Counted from the stretch's first letter, positions 1 through 8,987 are shown. The stretch is DNA of 37,284 bases from an uncultured Olsenella sp. (GCA_900314575.1 OMVS01000011.1:1-37284); one strand, 5' to 3'. Notes: generated from the sequence alone by a model not told the origin. Translations and numbers: made by a program.

Positions 1-1
1 C

Positions 2-1981
2 AGGGACGCCGCGCCCCGGCGGGCGGAGGGGCCGCGGGCGGCCGGGCAGCCTCGGGCCGGGCGTCGCAACGACGCGCTCGACGGCCTGCGCGCCCTCGCG
101 ATCGCCTCCGTCGTCTTCTACCACCTCTCGGTGGCCTGGCTGCCGAGCGGGCACATGGGCGTCATCGTCTTCCTCGTCCTCACCGGCTACCTGCTGACGA
201 GCTCGCTCGTGCGCACCCTCGTCAAGGGAGGCGCCATCGGCTACCGCACCCTCTGGACGAGGCGCCTCCGCAGGATCTGGCCGCCCATGGCGGTCTGCGT
301 CTTCGTCACCGTCGCGGCCTGCGTGCTCTTCAACCACGTCCTGCTGACGAAGCTCAGGCCGGACTTCGTCCCCTCGCTGCTGCTCGTCTCCAACCTGGCC
401 GCCATCGTGCGCGGCGCCAGCTACTTCGACCACCTCGGCGGCGTCTCGCCGCTCACGCACCTGTGGTACCTCGGCCTCGACGCGCAGTTCTGCCTCGTGT
501 GGCCGCCCGTCCTGGCCCTGCTGTGGAGGCTGGGGGCGAAGAGGCGCGACGCCGCCCTCCCCAGGCGCGCCACCTTCGCGCTCGCGCTCGCCTCCGCCGT
601 CGCCATGGCAGCCCTCTTCGACCCCAACGGGGACCCGACGCGCGTGTACTACGGCCCCGACACCCGCTTCTTCGCCCCGCTCGTGGGCGCCTGGCTCGCC
701 CTGCTGTGGCCCCTCGGCAGGAGGCGTCCGGTCGGTGCCCTCGGCGGCTCCACGCTCGACCTGGGGTCGCTCGACATCTTCGGCCTGGTGGGGCTCGCGG
801 GCGTGCTCGCCGTCATGGTCCTGTCCCAAGACACCGCGACCTTCCTCTACCGTGGCGGCATGATGATCGTGGCCCTGCTCTCGGCTGCCCTCGTCGCGTC
901 CCTGCTCGACCCGGCGACGGTTACCTCGAGGTTCTTCTCCGCCAGGCCCCTGGTCTGGATCGGCAGGCGCGCCTTCGGCATCTACCTGTGGCACTACCCG
1001 CTCTTCCAGCTCCTCCGGGTTACCGACGGCGACACCCCCGCCTGGGTGGTCGCGCTCGCCGTCGTCGCCTCCGTCGCCTTGGCCGAGCTCTCGCTGAGGC
1101 TCGTGGAGGAGCCCCTCGCCCGAGGCGCGTCGCCGCTGCCGACGGGTCCCGGCCGCCTCGCGCCCGCCCGGGCGGCAGCCATCGTCGCGGGGCTCGCCGT
1201 GGTGGCCGTCGCGGTCGCAGGCGCCATCGTCGTGCCGGACGAGACGGCGCTTCCCACCGACGCCCTCAACAACACGGGCGTGAGCGCCGGCGCGGCCAAG
1301 GACCTCACGTCCGAGTCTCAGCAGTCTGCGAACGACGGGGATGCCGCGGGCTCCGCGGAGGACTCCAAGGGCGTCGCCGAGGGCGCGACCCCTGACGACC
1401 ACCTCGTGCTCACGGCCTCCGCGGACGAGACGGGCCAGAACCGCTACGACCCCTTCGTGGTCGCCGACTCCGTCGCGGGCGACGCGAGCTGGTACTTCAA
1501 GCAGCACTGCCCCAACGGCTACCTCGACTCCTACGTCGGGCGCCGCCCCGACCAGGCCCTCGACGTCCTCAAGGGCTACGTCGACCAGGGGGTCGTCGGC
1601 AAGGTCGTGGTGCTGTGCACCTTCTCCAACGCGCCGGGGACCTCCTCCACCCTCGACCAGCTCGTCGAGGCGTGCGGCGACCGCATCGTCTACGTGGTGA
1701 ACGTCTCCATCCCGGAGTCGGAGGAGACGCAGATCAATAGCAGCCTCACGGCGCTGGAGAAGAAGTACGACAACGTCCACCTGATCGACTGGAAGTCCTA
1801 CGTGGCCGACCACGGCGCAGACTCCGCCGAGCCGTGGCTCTACGCCGACAGGGAGCACCTCACCCCGCAGGGCCAGCCCCACTACATCGACCTCATAACC
1901 AGCGCGATCGCGAAGGACTTCGTCGAGTCCGCGGGCGGCTCCGCCCAGGTGGGCACGGTCGGGCAGAACACCGGCGAGTAG
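2..1981 (+). CDS. Membrane acyltransferase (acyltransferase-3/OafA family) with C-terminal SGNH domain, 5' truncated by window edge
   Basis: The reading frame is open from base 2. Its first visible residues include NDALDGLRALAIASVVFYHL (about bases 68-127), the classic N-terminus of the acyltransferase-3 family, so the gene begins upstream of the window and the internal GTG at 131 is not its start. Multiple membrane segments follow. The family active-site stretch appears as THLWYLGLDAQFCLVWP, with Asp where Glu is usual. After the last membrane helix (about 1190-1230) comes a polar linker and an extracytoplasmic SGNH-hydrolase-like domain, with ADSV in place of the usual GDSV and a C-terminal DREH motif near 1850. 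Such OatA/OafA-type proteins move acyl groups across the membrane onto peptidoglycan or glycans; the acceptor here is unknown. It converges on the panE-like gene. Confidence 0.88.
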   Translation, partial: RDAAPRRAEGPRAAGQPRAGRRNDALDGLRALAIASVVFYHLSVAWLPSGHMGVIVFLVLTGYLLTSSLVRTLVKGGAIGYRTLWTRRLRRIWPPMAVCVFVTVAACVLFNHVLLTKLRPDFVPSLLLVSNLAAIVRGASYFDHLGGVSPLTHLWYLGLDAQFCLVWPPVLALLWRLGAKRRDAALPRRATFALALASAVAMAALFDPNGDPTRVYYGPDTRFFAPLVGAWLALLWPLGRRRPVGALGGSTLDLGSLDIFGLVGLAGVLAVMVLSQDTATFLYRGGMMIVALLSAALVASLLDPATVTSRFFSARPLVWIGRRAFGIYLWHYPLFQLLRVTDGDTPAWVVALAVVASVALAELSLRLVEEPLARGASPLPTGPGRLAPARAAAIVAGLAVVAVAVAGAIVVPDETALPTDALNNTGVSAGAAKDLTSESQQSANDGDAAGSAEDSKGVAEGATPDDHLVLTASADETGQNRYDPFVVADSVAGDASWYFKQHCPNGYLDSYVGRRPDQALDVLKGYVDQGVVGKVVVLCTFSNAPGTSSTLDQLVEACGDRIVYVVNVSIPESEETQINSSLTALEKKYDNVHLIDWKSYVADHGADSAEPWLYADREHLTPQGQPHYIDLITSAIAKDFVESAGGSAQVGTVGQNTGE

Positions 1982-1990
1982 CCGCGGCAC

Positions 1991-2010
1991 GGGCGGCGCA
2001 CGAGCCGCCC
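1991..2010. terminator. Hairpin between convergent acyltransferase and reductase genes
   Basis: GGGCGGC and GCCGCCC form a 7-bp stem around a 6-base loop, 10 bases after the acyltransferase stop. There is no T tract, so termination is inferred from position and stem strength only. Confidence 0.45.
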
Positions 2011-2074
2011 GGCGGTGCCGGGCGCCGGACTGCCGGGCGCCGGGCCGCCGTCGGCGCGCCTCGCCCGGCGCGTC

Positions 2075-3019
2075 CTAGAGGATGGAGTCCACCTGCATGT
2101 CGTAGGTCGACTCGATGCTCTTGATGAGGCAGAACATGGCCTCGTTGTAGGGGGCGCTCAGCCCCTTTGCAGCCGCGTATCTCACGAAGGCGCCGTTGAT
2201 GGAGCCGACCTCCGTCTGGCGGTGCATGATCACGTCCTGCGCCATCGAGGTGATGTGGTCCTTCTCGGAGCCGAAGATCTTGCGGCGCAGGTCGTTCTTG
2301 AGCCGCGTGGCGTCGACCTCGACGCCGTAGGCCTCGGCCACCGCGCAGGCCTCGTCGATGATGTCGTTACACAGGTCCATACCCTTGTTCAGGATGCCCA
2401 TGCCGCCGCAGGGGACGCGGCAGACGGCCGAGGTGGAGTTGAGCGCCGCATTGTAGGCCGCCTTCTGCCAGACGTCTCGCCAGACGTCCTCGTGGACCTC
2501 GCACTCGAGGCCGGCCTCGTTGAAGGCGCGCTCGACGGCGCGGGCGAAGTCGCCCACCTCCGAGGTGAGGGGCATGAACTTGATGATCCCCTCGCCGCTC
2601 GAGCGGACCGAGCAGAGCCCGGTGCGGTCGGCGTTGTACGTGCACATCCCGATGAGCACGCGTCCCGGGTCGACGAAGCGCTTGATGAGCTCCGCGTTTC
2701 CGAGGCCGTTCTGCAGCGAAAGCACGTAGGTGCCCTCCCCGAGGTAGCCCCGCGCCTGCTCCAGGGCCTCCGTCGTGTCGGGGGTCTTGGTGCAGAGCAG
2801 GACGAGGTCGGGCTCGCCCTCCACGCCCTCGGCGCGCATGACGGGCGGGTGCGCCTCCAGGCGCTCGTCGCCGAACGCGCACGAGATGCCGTGCGCGCCA
2901 ATGGCGTCGATGGCCGCCTGGTCCCGCTCGACCAGGGACACGTCGTTCTTATCGCCCTGCGAGAGCATCGCGCCATAGAGCTGCCCGATGGCGCCCGCGC
3001 CTAGGATGACTATCCTCAT
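2075..3019 (-). CDS. panE: 2-dehydropantoate 2-reductase family protein (ApbA/PanE)
   Basis: The 314-aa protein has the family's usual length. It starts with a Rossmann dinucleotide-binding motif (MRIVILGAGAIGQLYGAML, GxGxxG at residues 7-12). A CTK motif lies at about residues 76-78, a QNGLGN stretch at about 103-108, and the C-terminal helical domain carries the candidate catalytic Lys186 and Asn190 in WQKAAYNAALNSTSAV. Family members reduce ketopantoate to pantoate with NADPH for pantothenate and CoA synthesis, but related proteins reduce other 2-oxoacids, so substrate is inferred. The start ATG has a GGAGG box seven bases upstream. No other pantothenate gene is adjacent; DAHP synthase lies 235 bases upstream on the same strand. 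Confidence 0.85.
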   Translation of the reverse strand: MRIVILGAGAIGQLYGAMLSQGDKNDVSLVERDQAAIDAIGAHGISCAFGDERLEAHPPVMRAEGVEGEPDLVLLCTKTPDTTEALEQARGYLGEGTYVLSLQNGLGNAELIKRFVDPGRVLIGMCTYNADRTGLCSVRSSGEGIIKFMPLTSEVGDFARAVERAFNEAGLECEVHEDVWRDVWQKAAYNAALNSTSAVCRVPCGGMGILNKGMDLCNDIIDEACAVAEAYGVEVDATRLKNDLRRKIFGSEKDHITSMAQDVIMHRQTEVGSINGAFVRYAAAKGLSAPYNEAMFCLIKSIESTYDMQVDSIL

Positions 3020-3254
3020 GACCTGCCTCCGTCCCCGTCGTGGCCCCGCTCGCCTCGCGCCCGGCTCGCGACTGCCGGCCGGGAGCCCCGGCCAGCACGC
3101 AGATTCGTTTGCTATACCCCCGTTCGGGAGGCCTCAGTCACCCGGCGTCCCGGACGAGCGTCGATTCCCCCGTGGCCGACGCCTGGCGCAGCGACGGGCG
3201 CCCGGCTCAGCGACGGGTGCCAGCACTAGCCCGGGGCGCCCCCGGCGGATCCCG

Positions 3255-4283
3255 CTAGAGCCTCTCGGCGATGCTCAGGATGAGGTGCTCCGTGCGCTCC
3301 CAGCCCAGGCAGGCGTCGGTGATGGACTGCCCGAACGTCCCGCCGCCGACGGGCTGGCACCCGTCGACTAGGTAGGACTCGATCATGAATCCCCTGAACA
3401 GCCCGGCGATGTCGCGGTTGCGGGCGACCGAGTCGAGCACCTCGTTGGCGATGCGGCTCTGCTCGAGCGGCCGCTTGCCGGAGTTGTCGTGGTTGCAGTC
3501 CACGATGAAGGCCGGGTAGCTGTACTTCTTGGGGTCGTAGGCCTCGACCAGCCGCTCGAGGTACTCGTAGTGGTAGTTGGGGTAGTTGATTCCGTCCAGC
3601 CCCACGTAGCCCCTCAGGAGCGCGTGCGCGAGCTCGTTGCCCGTGGTCTCGACCTCCCAGTTCCGGTAGATGAAGGTCTGCTTCGCCTGGGCCGCGTAGA
3701 TGGAGTTCAGCATGATTGCGGTGCTGCCGCCCGTGGGGTTCTTCATGCCGACGGGCACGGGGATGCCGGAGGCGACGAGCCGGTGCTCCTGGTTCTCGAC
3801 CGAGCGCGCGCCGACGGCGACGTAGGAGAGCAGGTCGGTGAGGTACTGGTAGCTCGACGGGTACAGCATCTCGTCGGCGGTGAACATGCCGCTCTCCTCC
3901 ACCACGCGCAGGTGCATGTGGCGGATGGCCTTGACGCCCTCGAGGAGGTCGGGGGCGCCCTCGGGGTCGGGGTTGTGGAGGAGGCCCTTGTAGCCCGTCC
4001 CCCTCGTGCGCGGCTTGTTGGTGTAGACCCTCGGGACGAGCACGATCTTGTCCCGCACGATGTCGCGCAGGCGCGCGAGCCGCGTGACGTACTCGAGCAC
4101 CGAGTCCTCGCGGTCGGCCGAGCAGGGGCCGACGACGATGAGGATGCGGTCGCTCTCGCCCTTGATGACCGACTGCACATCGGCGTCGAAGCCCTCCTTG
4201 GTCGCTGCGAGGTCGGGCGAGAGGGACATCTCCTCGCGGATCTCCTTCGGAATGGGCAGCCTTCGCTTGAACTCCATGGACAT
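3255..4283 (-). CDS. aroF: 3-deoxy-7-phosphoheptulonate synthase (DAHP synthase, class I AroF/G/H type)
   Basis: This enzyme condenses phosphoenolpyruvate and erythrose-4-phosphate, the first step of the shikimate pathway. The 342-aa length matches class I enzymes. Visible signatures are VGPCSADRED with the metal-ligand Cys near residue 54, the PRVYTNKPRTRGTGYKGL substrate loop, KNPTGGSTAIMLNSIYAAQ, the VDCNHDNSGKRPLEQ metal-site segment, and a C-terminal SITDACLGWE. I chose ATG 4283 because GAGGTGA lies about six bases upstream; a second ATG follows two codons later. It stands alone, with no other aro gene adjacent. Which aromatic amino acid inhibits it cannot be told from sequence by eye. 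Confidence 0.93.
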   Translation of the reverse strand: MSMEFKRRLPIPKEIREEMSLSPDLAATKEGFDADVQSVIKGESDRILIVVGPCSADREDSVLEYVTRLARLRDIVRDKIVLVPRVYTNKPRTRGTGYKGLLHNPDPEGAPDLLEGVKAIRHMHLRVVEESGMFTADEMLYPSSYQYLTDLLSYVAVGARSVENQEHRLVASGIPVPVGMKNPTGGSTAIMLNSIYAAQAKQTFIYRNWEVETTGNELAHALLRGYVGLDGINYPNYHYEYLERLVEAYDPKKYSYPAFIVDCNHDNSGKRPLEQSRIANEVLDSVARNRDIAGLFRGFMIESYLVDGCQPVGGGTFGQSITDACLGWERTEHLILSIAERL

Positions 4284-4304
4284 GGGCAGTCACCTCGAGG
4301 ACGT

Positions 4305-4320
4305 CCCCGCGCATGCGGGG
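4305..4320 (-). promoter_or_regulatory. Small hairpin in the DAHP synthase leader
   Basis: CCCCGC and GCGGGG form a 6-bp stem around GCAT, a few bases upstream of the ribosome binding site of the DAHP synthase gene. It could hinder ribosome access or be incidental in this GC-rich DNA. The remaining leader (4321-4535) holds no convincing promoter; a relatively AT-rich patch at about 4425-4442 is the likeliest place. Confidence 0.3.
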
Positions 4321-4535
4321 GCGGTAGCTAGTGGACGCGTCGGACCTGGCCCTCGGCTCCCGGATGCGGCGCCGCGGCGGTCTCGTGTAGGAAATCTAGC
4401 GCAAGCCCCCTCGCGGGGCGACAAAATTTACGTGCGTTAACAAGCGCGCGACGCTCCCGTCACGGCGCCGCCGTCACGACGCCGCCATCCCCCTGCCGCG
4501 TCGCCGGACGGGCTGGCAGGCGCGCTACCGTTCCT

Positions 4536-5417
4536 CTACCTTCTCAGGCTCTTGAAGCCCTCGCCGTAGGCCTCAAAGACCTCGGTGATGAAGACGATGG
4601 CGTCCGGGTCGATGCTGGAGACGCCCTCGCGCAGGTCGGCGGCCATGGAGCGGTTGACCACCACGAGAAGGACCGGCCGCTCCTTCCCCGAGTAGGAGCC
4701 CTTGGCGTAGAGCTCCGTGCAGCCGCGGTCCAGCTCGTAGAGGACCATGTGGGCGATCTCCTCGTACTTGTCGGAGATGATGTAGGCGGCGCGCTGCGAG
4801 TTGAAGCCGTCGACCACGCGGTCGATCGCGTAGCTCGAGATGTACATGGCGACCGCGGCGTAGAGCGCCCTCTCGAGGCCGAACACCGGCATGGAGGCCA
4901 CCACGACCGCGGCGTCCACCAAGAAGATCGTCACGCCGGAGGAGAGTGGCACCACCCGCTGGAGGAGCTGGGCCAGGATGTCGGTGCCGCCGGTGTTGCC
5001 GCCGACGCGGAAAACCAGGCCAAGGCCGATGCCGCAGATGACGCCGCCCCACAGGGCGCAGAGCAGGAGGTCGCCGTTGCCGAGCTCGGGGAGGAACGGC
5101 TCCAGGGCGTCGATCAGCACGGAGGAGGCGACTATGCCGACGAGGGTCCTCGCCGCGTAGCGCAGCCCGCCCGTGCGGACGACGGGGACCATCAGGAAGA
5201 CGTTCATGAGAAGGACCATGCCGCCCACCGGGAGCGCGACGCCCGTGGTGGCGAGCACGACCTCGCGGATGGTCATGGCGAGCCCCGTCGCCCCGCCGGC
5301 CGCCAGCCCGTTGTTGAGCTCGAAGCAGTCGAGCCCCACGGCGAAGACGAGGCACCCGAGGCAGATGACGAACGAGTCCCTCACGATGCTCCGCTTGAGG
5401 ATTGCTGGCAACGACAT
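4536..5417 (-). CDS. YitT family membrane protein (DUF161 repeats plus C-terminal DUF2179 domain)
   Basis: The 293-aa protein begins MSLPAILKRSIVRDSFVI and has about five or six hydrophobic segments in the N-terminal two thirds, including the family-typical ELNNGLAAGGATGLAM and GLGLVFRVGGNTGGTDILAQL stretches. A soluble C-terminal domain follows (LLVVVNRSMAADLREGVSSIDPDAIVFITEVFEAYGEGF), matching the DUF2179 pattern. The family is widespread and of unsettled function; transport or stress roles have been suggested. AGGAG abuts ATG 5417, so a TTG start six bases further in (5411) would be better spaced; either gives nearly the same protein. An open frame continues upstream but runs into the divergent dipeptidase promoter region and looks non-coding. 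Confidence 0.85.
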   Translation of the reverse strand: MSLPAILKRSIVRDSFVICLGCLVFAVGLDCFELNNGLAAGGATGLAMTIREVVLATTGVALPVGGMVLLMNVFLMVPVVRTGGLRYAARTLVGIVASSVLIDALEPFLPELGNGDLLLCALWGGVICGIGLGLVFRVGGNTGGTDILAQLLQRVVPLSSGVTIFLVDAAVVVASMPVFGLERALYAAVAMYISSYAIDRVVDGFNSQRAAYIISDKYEEIAHMVLYELDRGCTELYAKGSYSGKERPVLLVVVNRSMAADLREGVSSIDPDAIVFITEVFEAYGEGFKSLRR

Positions 5418-5502
5418 CTCCTGAGACCACCCGTTCCGTACGTCTTGTCCACCAGGCGCCCAAAGGGAGCGCCCGAGGCCAGATTGTCTTCTCGAATTCA
5501 CG

Positions 5503-5508
5503 ATTATG
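5503..5508 (-). promoter_or_regulatory. Possible -10 box of the yitT gene
   Basis: On the minus strand this reads CATAAT, five of six matches to TATAAT, in a locally AT-rich patch about 85 bases upstream of the YitT start. No good -35 box accompanies it. Confidence 0.3.
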
Positions 5509-5637
5509 CAACAATTCCGTGACATTCGCACCGCCGACGGCGGGCCGGGACGAGCGACGGGCTGCCGCGGGGTGGCGGAAGCGGCTATCATGAGCCAGTG
5601 ATAACGAGAAGAGCGGTTTCGACGAAAGAGGGCACCC

Positions 5638-7143
5638 ATGCCTTGCACCACCATCCTGGTAGGTAAGGACGCGAGCTACGACGGCTCGACGATCATCGCG
5701 CGCAACGAGGACAGCGGCTCCCTGGGGTTTTGCCCCAAGCGGATGGAGGTCGTCCAGCCGGCCGACCAGCCCAGGCACTACCGCAGCGTCCTGAGCCACC
5801 TCGAGGTCGACCTCCCCGACGACCCCCTGCGCTACACGTCCGTCCCCAACGCGCTCGGCGACGAGGGCGTCTGGGCCGAGGCGGGCGTGAACTCCCTCAA
5901 CGTGGCGATGAGCGCGACCGAGACCCTCACCACCAACGAGCGAGTGCTGGGCGCCGACCCCTTCGTGGAGCTGCGCCCCGCCCACGGCCAGCCCGGCGAC
6001 GAGGACTTCGAGCCGGAGGTCCCCGGCGGCATAGGCGAGGAGGACATGGTCACCCTGGTCCTCCCCTACATCACGAGCGCGCGCGAGGGCGTCGAGCGCC
6101 TCGGCGGGCTGCTCGAGCGGTACGGCACGTACGAGATGAACGGCATCGCCTTCTCGGACGTCGACGAGGTCTGGTGGCTCGAGACCGTCGGCGGGCACCA
6201 CTGGATCGCCCGCAGGGTCCCCGACGACGCCTACGTCACCATGCCCAACCAGCTCGGCATCGACGCCTTCGACCTCGACGACGCCCTGGGCCCGCAGGAG
6301 AGCTTCATGTGCTCCCCCGACCTGCGCGAGTTCGTGGAGGAGAACCACCTCGACCTCTCGCTCGACGGCCGGCTCAACCCGCGCGACGCCTTCGGTAGCC
6401 ACAGCGACTCCGACCACGTCTACAACACCCCGCGCTCCTGGGCCATCCAGCGCTTCCTCAACCCGCACAGCAACATCTGGGACGGCCCGGACGCCGACTT
6501 CCGCCCCGAGGACGACGACATCCCCTGGTGCCGCGTCCCCGAGCGCAAGGTGACGATCGAGGACGTCAAGTACGCCCTCTCCCTGCACTACCAGGGCACG
6601 CCCTTCGACCCCTACGCGCACTACGGCAGCCCGCTGGAGCGTGGCAAGTACCGCCCCATCGGCATCAACCGCAACGGCCAGCTCTCCGTCATCCAGCTGA
6701 GGCCCTACGAGCCCGAGGCCTGCCGCGCCATCCAGTGGCTCGCCTACGGCAGCAACGTCTTCAACGCCCTCGTCGCCCTCTACGCCAACGTCGACGCCGC
6801 ACCCGACTACCTCGCCAACACGACGGGCCGCGTCACGAGCGAGAGCTTCTACTGGGAGAACCGCATCATCGCCGCGCTGGCGGACGCGCACTTCAACGAG
6901 TGCAACGCCGAGGTCGAGCGCTACCAGCAGCGCGTACCGGCGAGCTGCTACAACGTGCTCGCCCGCGTCGACCGCGAGGTCGCCGAGGCGGGGCTCGGCT
7001 ACGAGGAGGCGGCCGACGCGTTGGGCCGCGCCAACGAGGAGATCTGCGCGATGCTGCGGAAGGAGACGGACGACCTTCTCGCCAAGACGCTCGACACCGC
7101 GAGCCTCAAGATGAGGAACGCCTTCGCCAAGGAGGACGCGTAG
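5638..7143 (+). CDS. C69 family dipeptidase (PepD-like, N-terminal nucleophile)
   Basis: The 501-aa protein starts MPCTTILVGKDASYDGSTIIARNEDSG, which matches the C69 (formerly U34) peptidase N-terminus: Cys3 is the expected nucleophile, followed by the conserved DGSTIIARNED motif. Further family features are WAEAGVNSLNVAMSATETLTTNERVLGADP, a VWWLETVGGHHWIARRVPDDAY segment and a C-terminal YENV-like SFYWENRIIAALAD. No signal peptide is visible, so it is probably cytoplasmic and acts on dipeptides in peptide fermentation. AGAGGG precedes the ATG with suitable spacing. It is divergent from yitT and followed after 88 bases by a small zinc-ribbon gene on the same strand. Confidence 0.9.
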   Translation: MPCTTILVGKDASYDGSTIIARNEDSGSLGFCPKRMEVVQPADQPRHYRSVLSHLEVDLPDDPLRYTSVPNALGDEGVWAEAGVNSLNVAMSATETLTTNERVLGADPFVELRPAHGQPGDEDFEPEVPGGIGEEDMVTLVLPYITSAREGVERLGGLLERYGTYEMNGIAFSDVDEVWWLETVGGHHWIARRVPDDAYVTMPNQLGIDAFDLDDALGPQESFMCSPDLREFVEENHLDLSLDGRLNPRDAFGSHSDSDHVYNTPRSWAIQRFLNPHSNIWDGPDADFRPEDDDIPWCRVPERKVTIEDVKYALSLHYQGTPFDPYAHYGSPLERGKYRPIGINRNGQLSVIQLRPYEPEACRAIQWLAYGSNVFNALVALYANVDAAPDYLANTTGRVTSESFYWENRIIAALADAHFNECNAEVERYQQRVPASCYNVLARVDREVAEAGLGYEEAADALGRANEEICAMLRKETDDLLAKTLDTASLKMRNAFAKEDA

Positions 7144-7231
7144 CCGGACGGCCGCCAGGTCCGCGTGAGCCTGCGAGCCCGCGTGGGCCCGCGGGCCCGC
7201 CACACCGGCTCGCGGGACTTAAGGAGGAGAC

Positions 7232-7507
7232 ATGGTCTGCCCCGCTTGTGGCGCAAACATCGATCCGGACGCCGACGCCTGCCCCAAGTGCGGCGTCGCG
7301 CTCACCTACCGCGCCGCCAGGAAGAGCGCCGAGACGGACGGATCAGAGAAGGGCGGCACCAAGGCGACGGTCATATATGCGATCGTCTGCATAGCGGCGG
7401 TCGCGGCGTTCTGCTGGGCGATCCTGTTCTGGCACGAGTCACAGGTCCGCACCGTCCCGCAGATCATCGCTCCCGGCGTGTCGCTCTCGAGGCTCGTGCA
7501 GCCCTAG
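7232..7507 (+). CDS. Small zinc-ribbon membrane protein, function unknown
   Basis: The 91-aa protein has an N-terminal zinc ribbon with cysteines at residues 3, 6, 17 and 20 (CPACG and CPKCG), a charged linker, one membrane helix at about residues 46-67 (ATVIYAIVCIAAVAAFCWAILFW) and a short C-terminal tail. AAGGAGGAG lies just upstream of the ATG, one of the best ribosome binding sites in the window. A zinc ribbon followed by one helix is common in small actinobacterial and firmicute envelope proteins; no specific function can be assigned. The gene may be cotranscribed with the dipeptidase. Confidence 0.82.
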   Translation: MVCPACGANIDPDADACPKCGVALTYRAARKSAETDGSEKGGTKATVIYAIVCIAAVAAFCWAILFWHESQVRTVPQIIAPGVSLSRLVQP

Positions 7508-7554
7508 GGCGCAGGGCGCGCCGCCAGAGGGACCGCTTGAGGGGCGGCGCCGCA

Positions 7555-7587
7555 GGTCGTGCGGCGGGCGCCTAACGCCGCACGACC
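7555..7587. terminator. Perfect 12-bp inverted repeat overlapping the end of larC
   Basis: Bases 7555-7566 and 7576-7587 are perfect reverse complements around a 9-base loop that contains the larC stop codon, so one arm encodes the last LarC residues. The position between convergent genes suggests a bidirectional terminator; there is no T tract. Confidence 0.55.
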
Positions 7588-8987
7588 TTCTCGCCCGCCG
7601 AGAGGACCGCGCGATACGCCTCCTGGTAGGGTACGTGAGCGGCACGAGCGAGCGCAGCCACCGCGTCATGCTCCGGGTAGGCGCGCTCGCTGCCGTCCGG
7701 AAGCTCGACGACCTTGACGGACGCCTCTCCCAGCTCGCAGGCGACCCGCACCTCCCTGCGTGCGAGGGCCGTGCGCTCCACCCTGTGCCTGCGGACGCCG
7801 ATGGTCGTCGTCTCCTCGAAGAGGATCCGCTCCATGCGGGGTACGAGCGACCCGTCGCATAGGACCTGCACCTGGTAGCCGGGGCGGTTCTTCTTCATGA
7901 AGACCGGCATGAAGTGCGCCTCGCGCGCGCCAGCGTCCATGAGCAGGCCGAGCGCACGGCCAAGGGCCTCACCCGTGCAGTCGTCCATCTCGCACTCGAG
8001 CTTCCAGAGGCCGGCCTCTGCGCCCGCGCCCGCCCGCGCGCAGCGCTCGGCATCCGCCGAAGGCCCCTGCTCTGCCGCCGGAGCCGACCCCAGGTCCCGC
8101 ACCTCCTCCGGCAGAGGCTCGACGAGCAGCGCACGGACGGTGCTCGGGGGGTCGTAGGCACGCTTGCCCGACCCCAGGCCGCAGGCGAGGATCCTGTAGC
8201 GGCCCGGTGGCTCCTCCATCGTCCGTATCGCCGCGGCAATCGCGGCACCCGTAGGGGTCACGAACTCGCCCTGCCGACCGCTCTGTGAGATGACGAGCCC
8301 ATGGCTCCGCACGATACTGGCGACCGCAGGGACGGGGACAGAAAGGACCCCGTGGGCGGAGCGGACGCGGCCCGTCCCCTCCATGAGCGGCGAGACGTAG
8401 GCGTCGGTAACGTCGAGCGCGTCGAGGCAGTAGGCGACCGCGACCACGTCAACGATCGAGTCAACCGCCCCTACCTCGTGGAAGTGCACCTCGGGGACGG
8501 GGACGCCATGCGCCTCCGCCTCCGCCTCGGCGACGATGCGGAAGATGCGCCGGGCGATGCCCGCCGCACGCTCGCTGAGGCCCGCGGAGCCTATGATGCG
8601 GAGCACGTCCTCGAGGTTGCGATGCTCGTGATGATGGTCATGGCCGCTGGCGTGTTCGTGGCCGCTGGCGTGTTCGTGGCCGCTGTCGTGTTCGTGGTGA
8701 TGGGCGCAGGGCCGCTCGTGGGGCGTCGACTCGCCGTCCAGGTCACCGTAGAGGTACGCCATGTCGTGGTCGTGCCCGTCGTGGTCCTCGTCGAGGACGA
8801 CGTCGAAGTCGCAGGCGTCGAGCGACCCCACGCGCCTACGGGACACCACGAGGTCGAACCCGTCGACGCCGAGGCTTGCCAGTGCCTCCCTCAGCCCGCG
8901 CACGTCGACTCCCAGGTCGACAAGGGCGCCCGCAACCATGTCGCCGCTAATGCCCGAGTCGCACTGCAGGTAGAGCACCTTGCCCAT
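7572..8987 (-). CDS. larC: Nickel-pincer cofactor biosynthesis protein LarC, single uninterrupted frame
   Basis: LarC inserts nickel into the pincer cofactor of lactate racemase and related enzymes. The 471-aa protein starts MGKVLYLQCDSGISGDMVAGALVDLG, the family signature, and continues with a histidine-rich region (about residues 75-125), PEVHFHEVGAVDSIVDVVAVAYCLDAL, the TPTGAAIAAAI motif, and a C-terminal half with ECEMDDCTGEALG and FMKKNRPGYQVQVLC. GGGAGGT lies four bases before ATG 8987. In Lactobacillus plantarum the two halves are joined by a programmed frameshift; here they are one continuous frame. LarA, LarB and LarE are not in the window. Confidence 0.93.
   Translation of the reverse strand: MGKVLYLQCDSGISGDMVAGALVDLGVDVRGLREALASLGVDGFDLVVSRRRVGSLDACDFDVVLDEDHDGHDHDMAYLYGDLDGESTPHERPCAHHHEHDSGHEHASGHEHASGHDHHHEHRNLEDVLRIIGSAGLSERAAGIARRIFRIVAEAEAEAHGVPVPEVHFHEVGAVDSIVDVVAVAYCLDALDVTDAYVSPLMEGTGRVRSAHGVLSVPVPAVASIVRSHGLVISQSGRQGEFVTPTGAAIAAAIRTMEEPPGRYRILACGLGSGKRAYDPPSTVRALLVEPLPEEVRDLGSAPAAEQGPSADAERCARAGAGAEAGLWKLECEMDDCTGEALGRALGLLMDAGAREAHFMPVFMKKNRPGYQVQVLCDGSLVPRMERILFEETTTIGVRRHRVERTALARREVRVACELGEASVKVVELPDGSERAYPEHDAVAALARAAHVPYQEAYRAVLSAGEKVVRR
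8641..8694. repeat. Three 18-bp tandem repeats inside larC
   Basis: Units start at 8641, 8659 and 8677; the first two are identical and the third differs by one base. Each encodes six residues of the form HEHASG or HEHDSG in the LarC histidine-rich segment. The repeat stays in frame, so copy-number change would alter the number of potential metal ligands without breaking the gene. Confidence 0.9.

Noticed and set aside
4284-4535. T-box or aromatic-amino-acid attenuator upstream of DAHP synthase
   Set aside because: No leader peptide rich in Trp, Tyr or Phe, no T-box consensus and no terminator with T tract; only a 6-bp hairpin near the start.
4573-7203. Minus-strand open frame of 876 codons opposite the C69 dipeptidase
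   Set aside because: Antisense artefact; the dipeptidase and YitT frames have recognised family motifs.
7572-8987. Programmed frameshift in larC
   Set aside because: The two halves are in one frame with no interruption, so none is needed.
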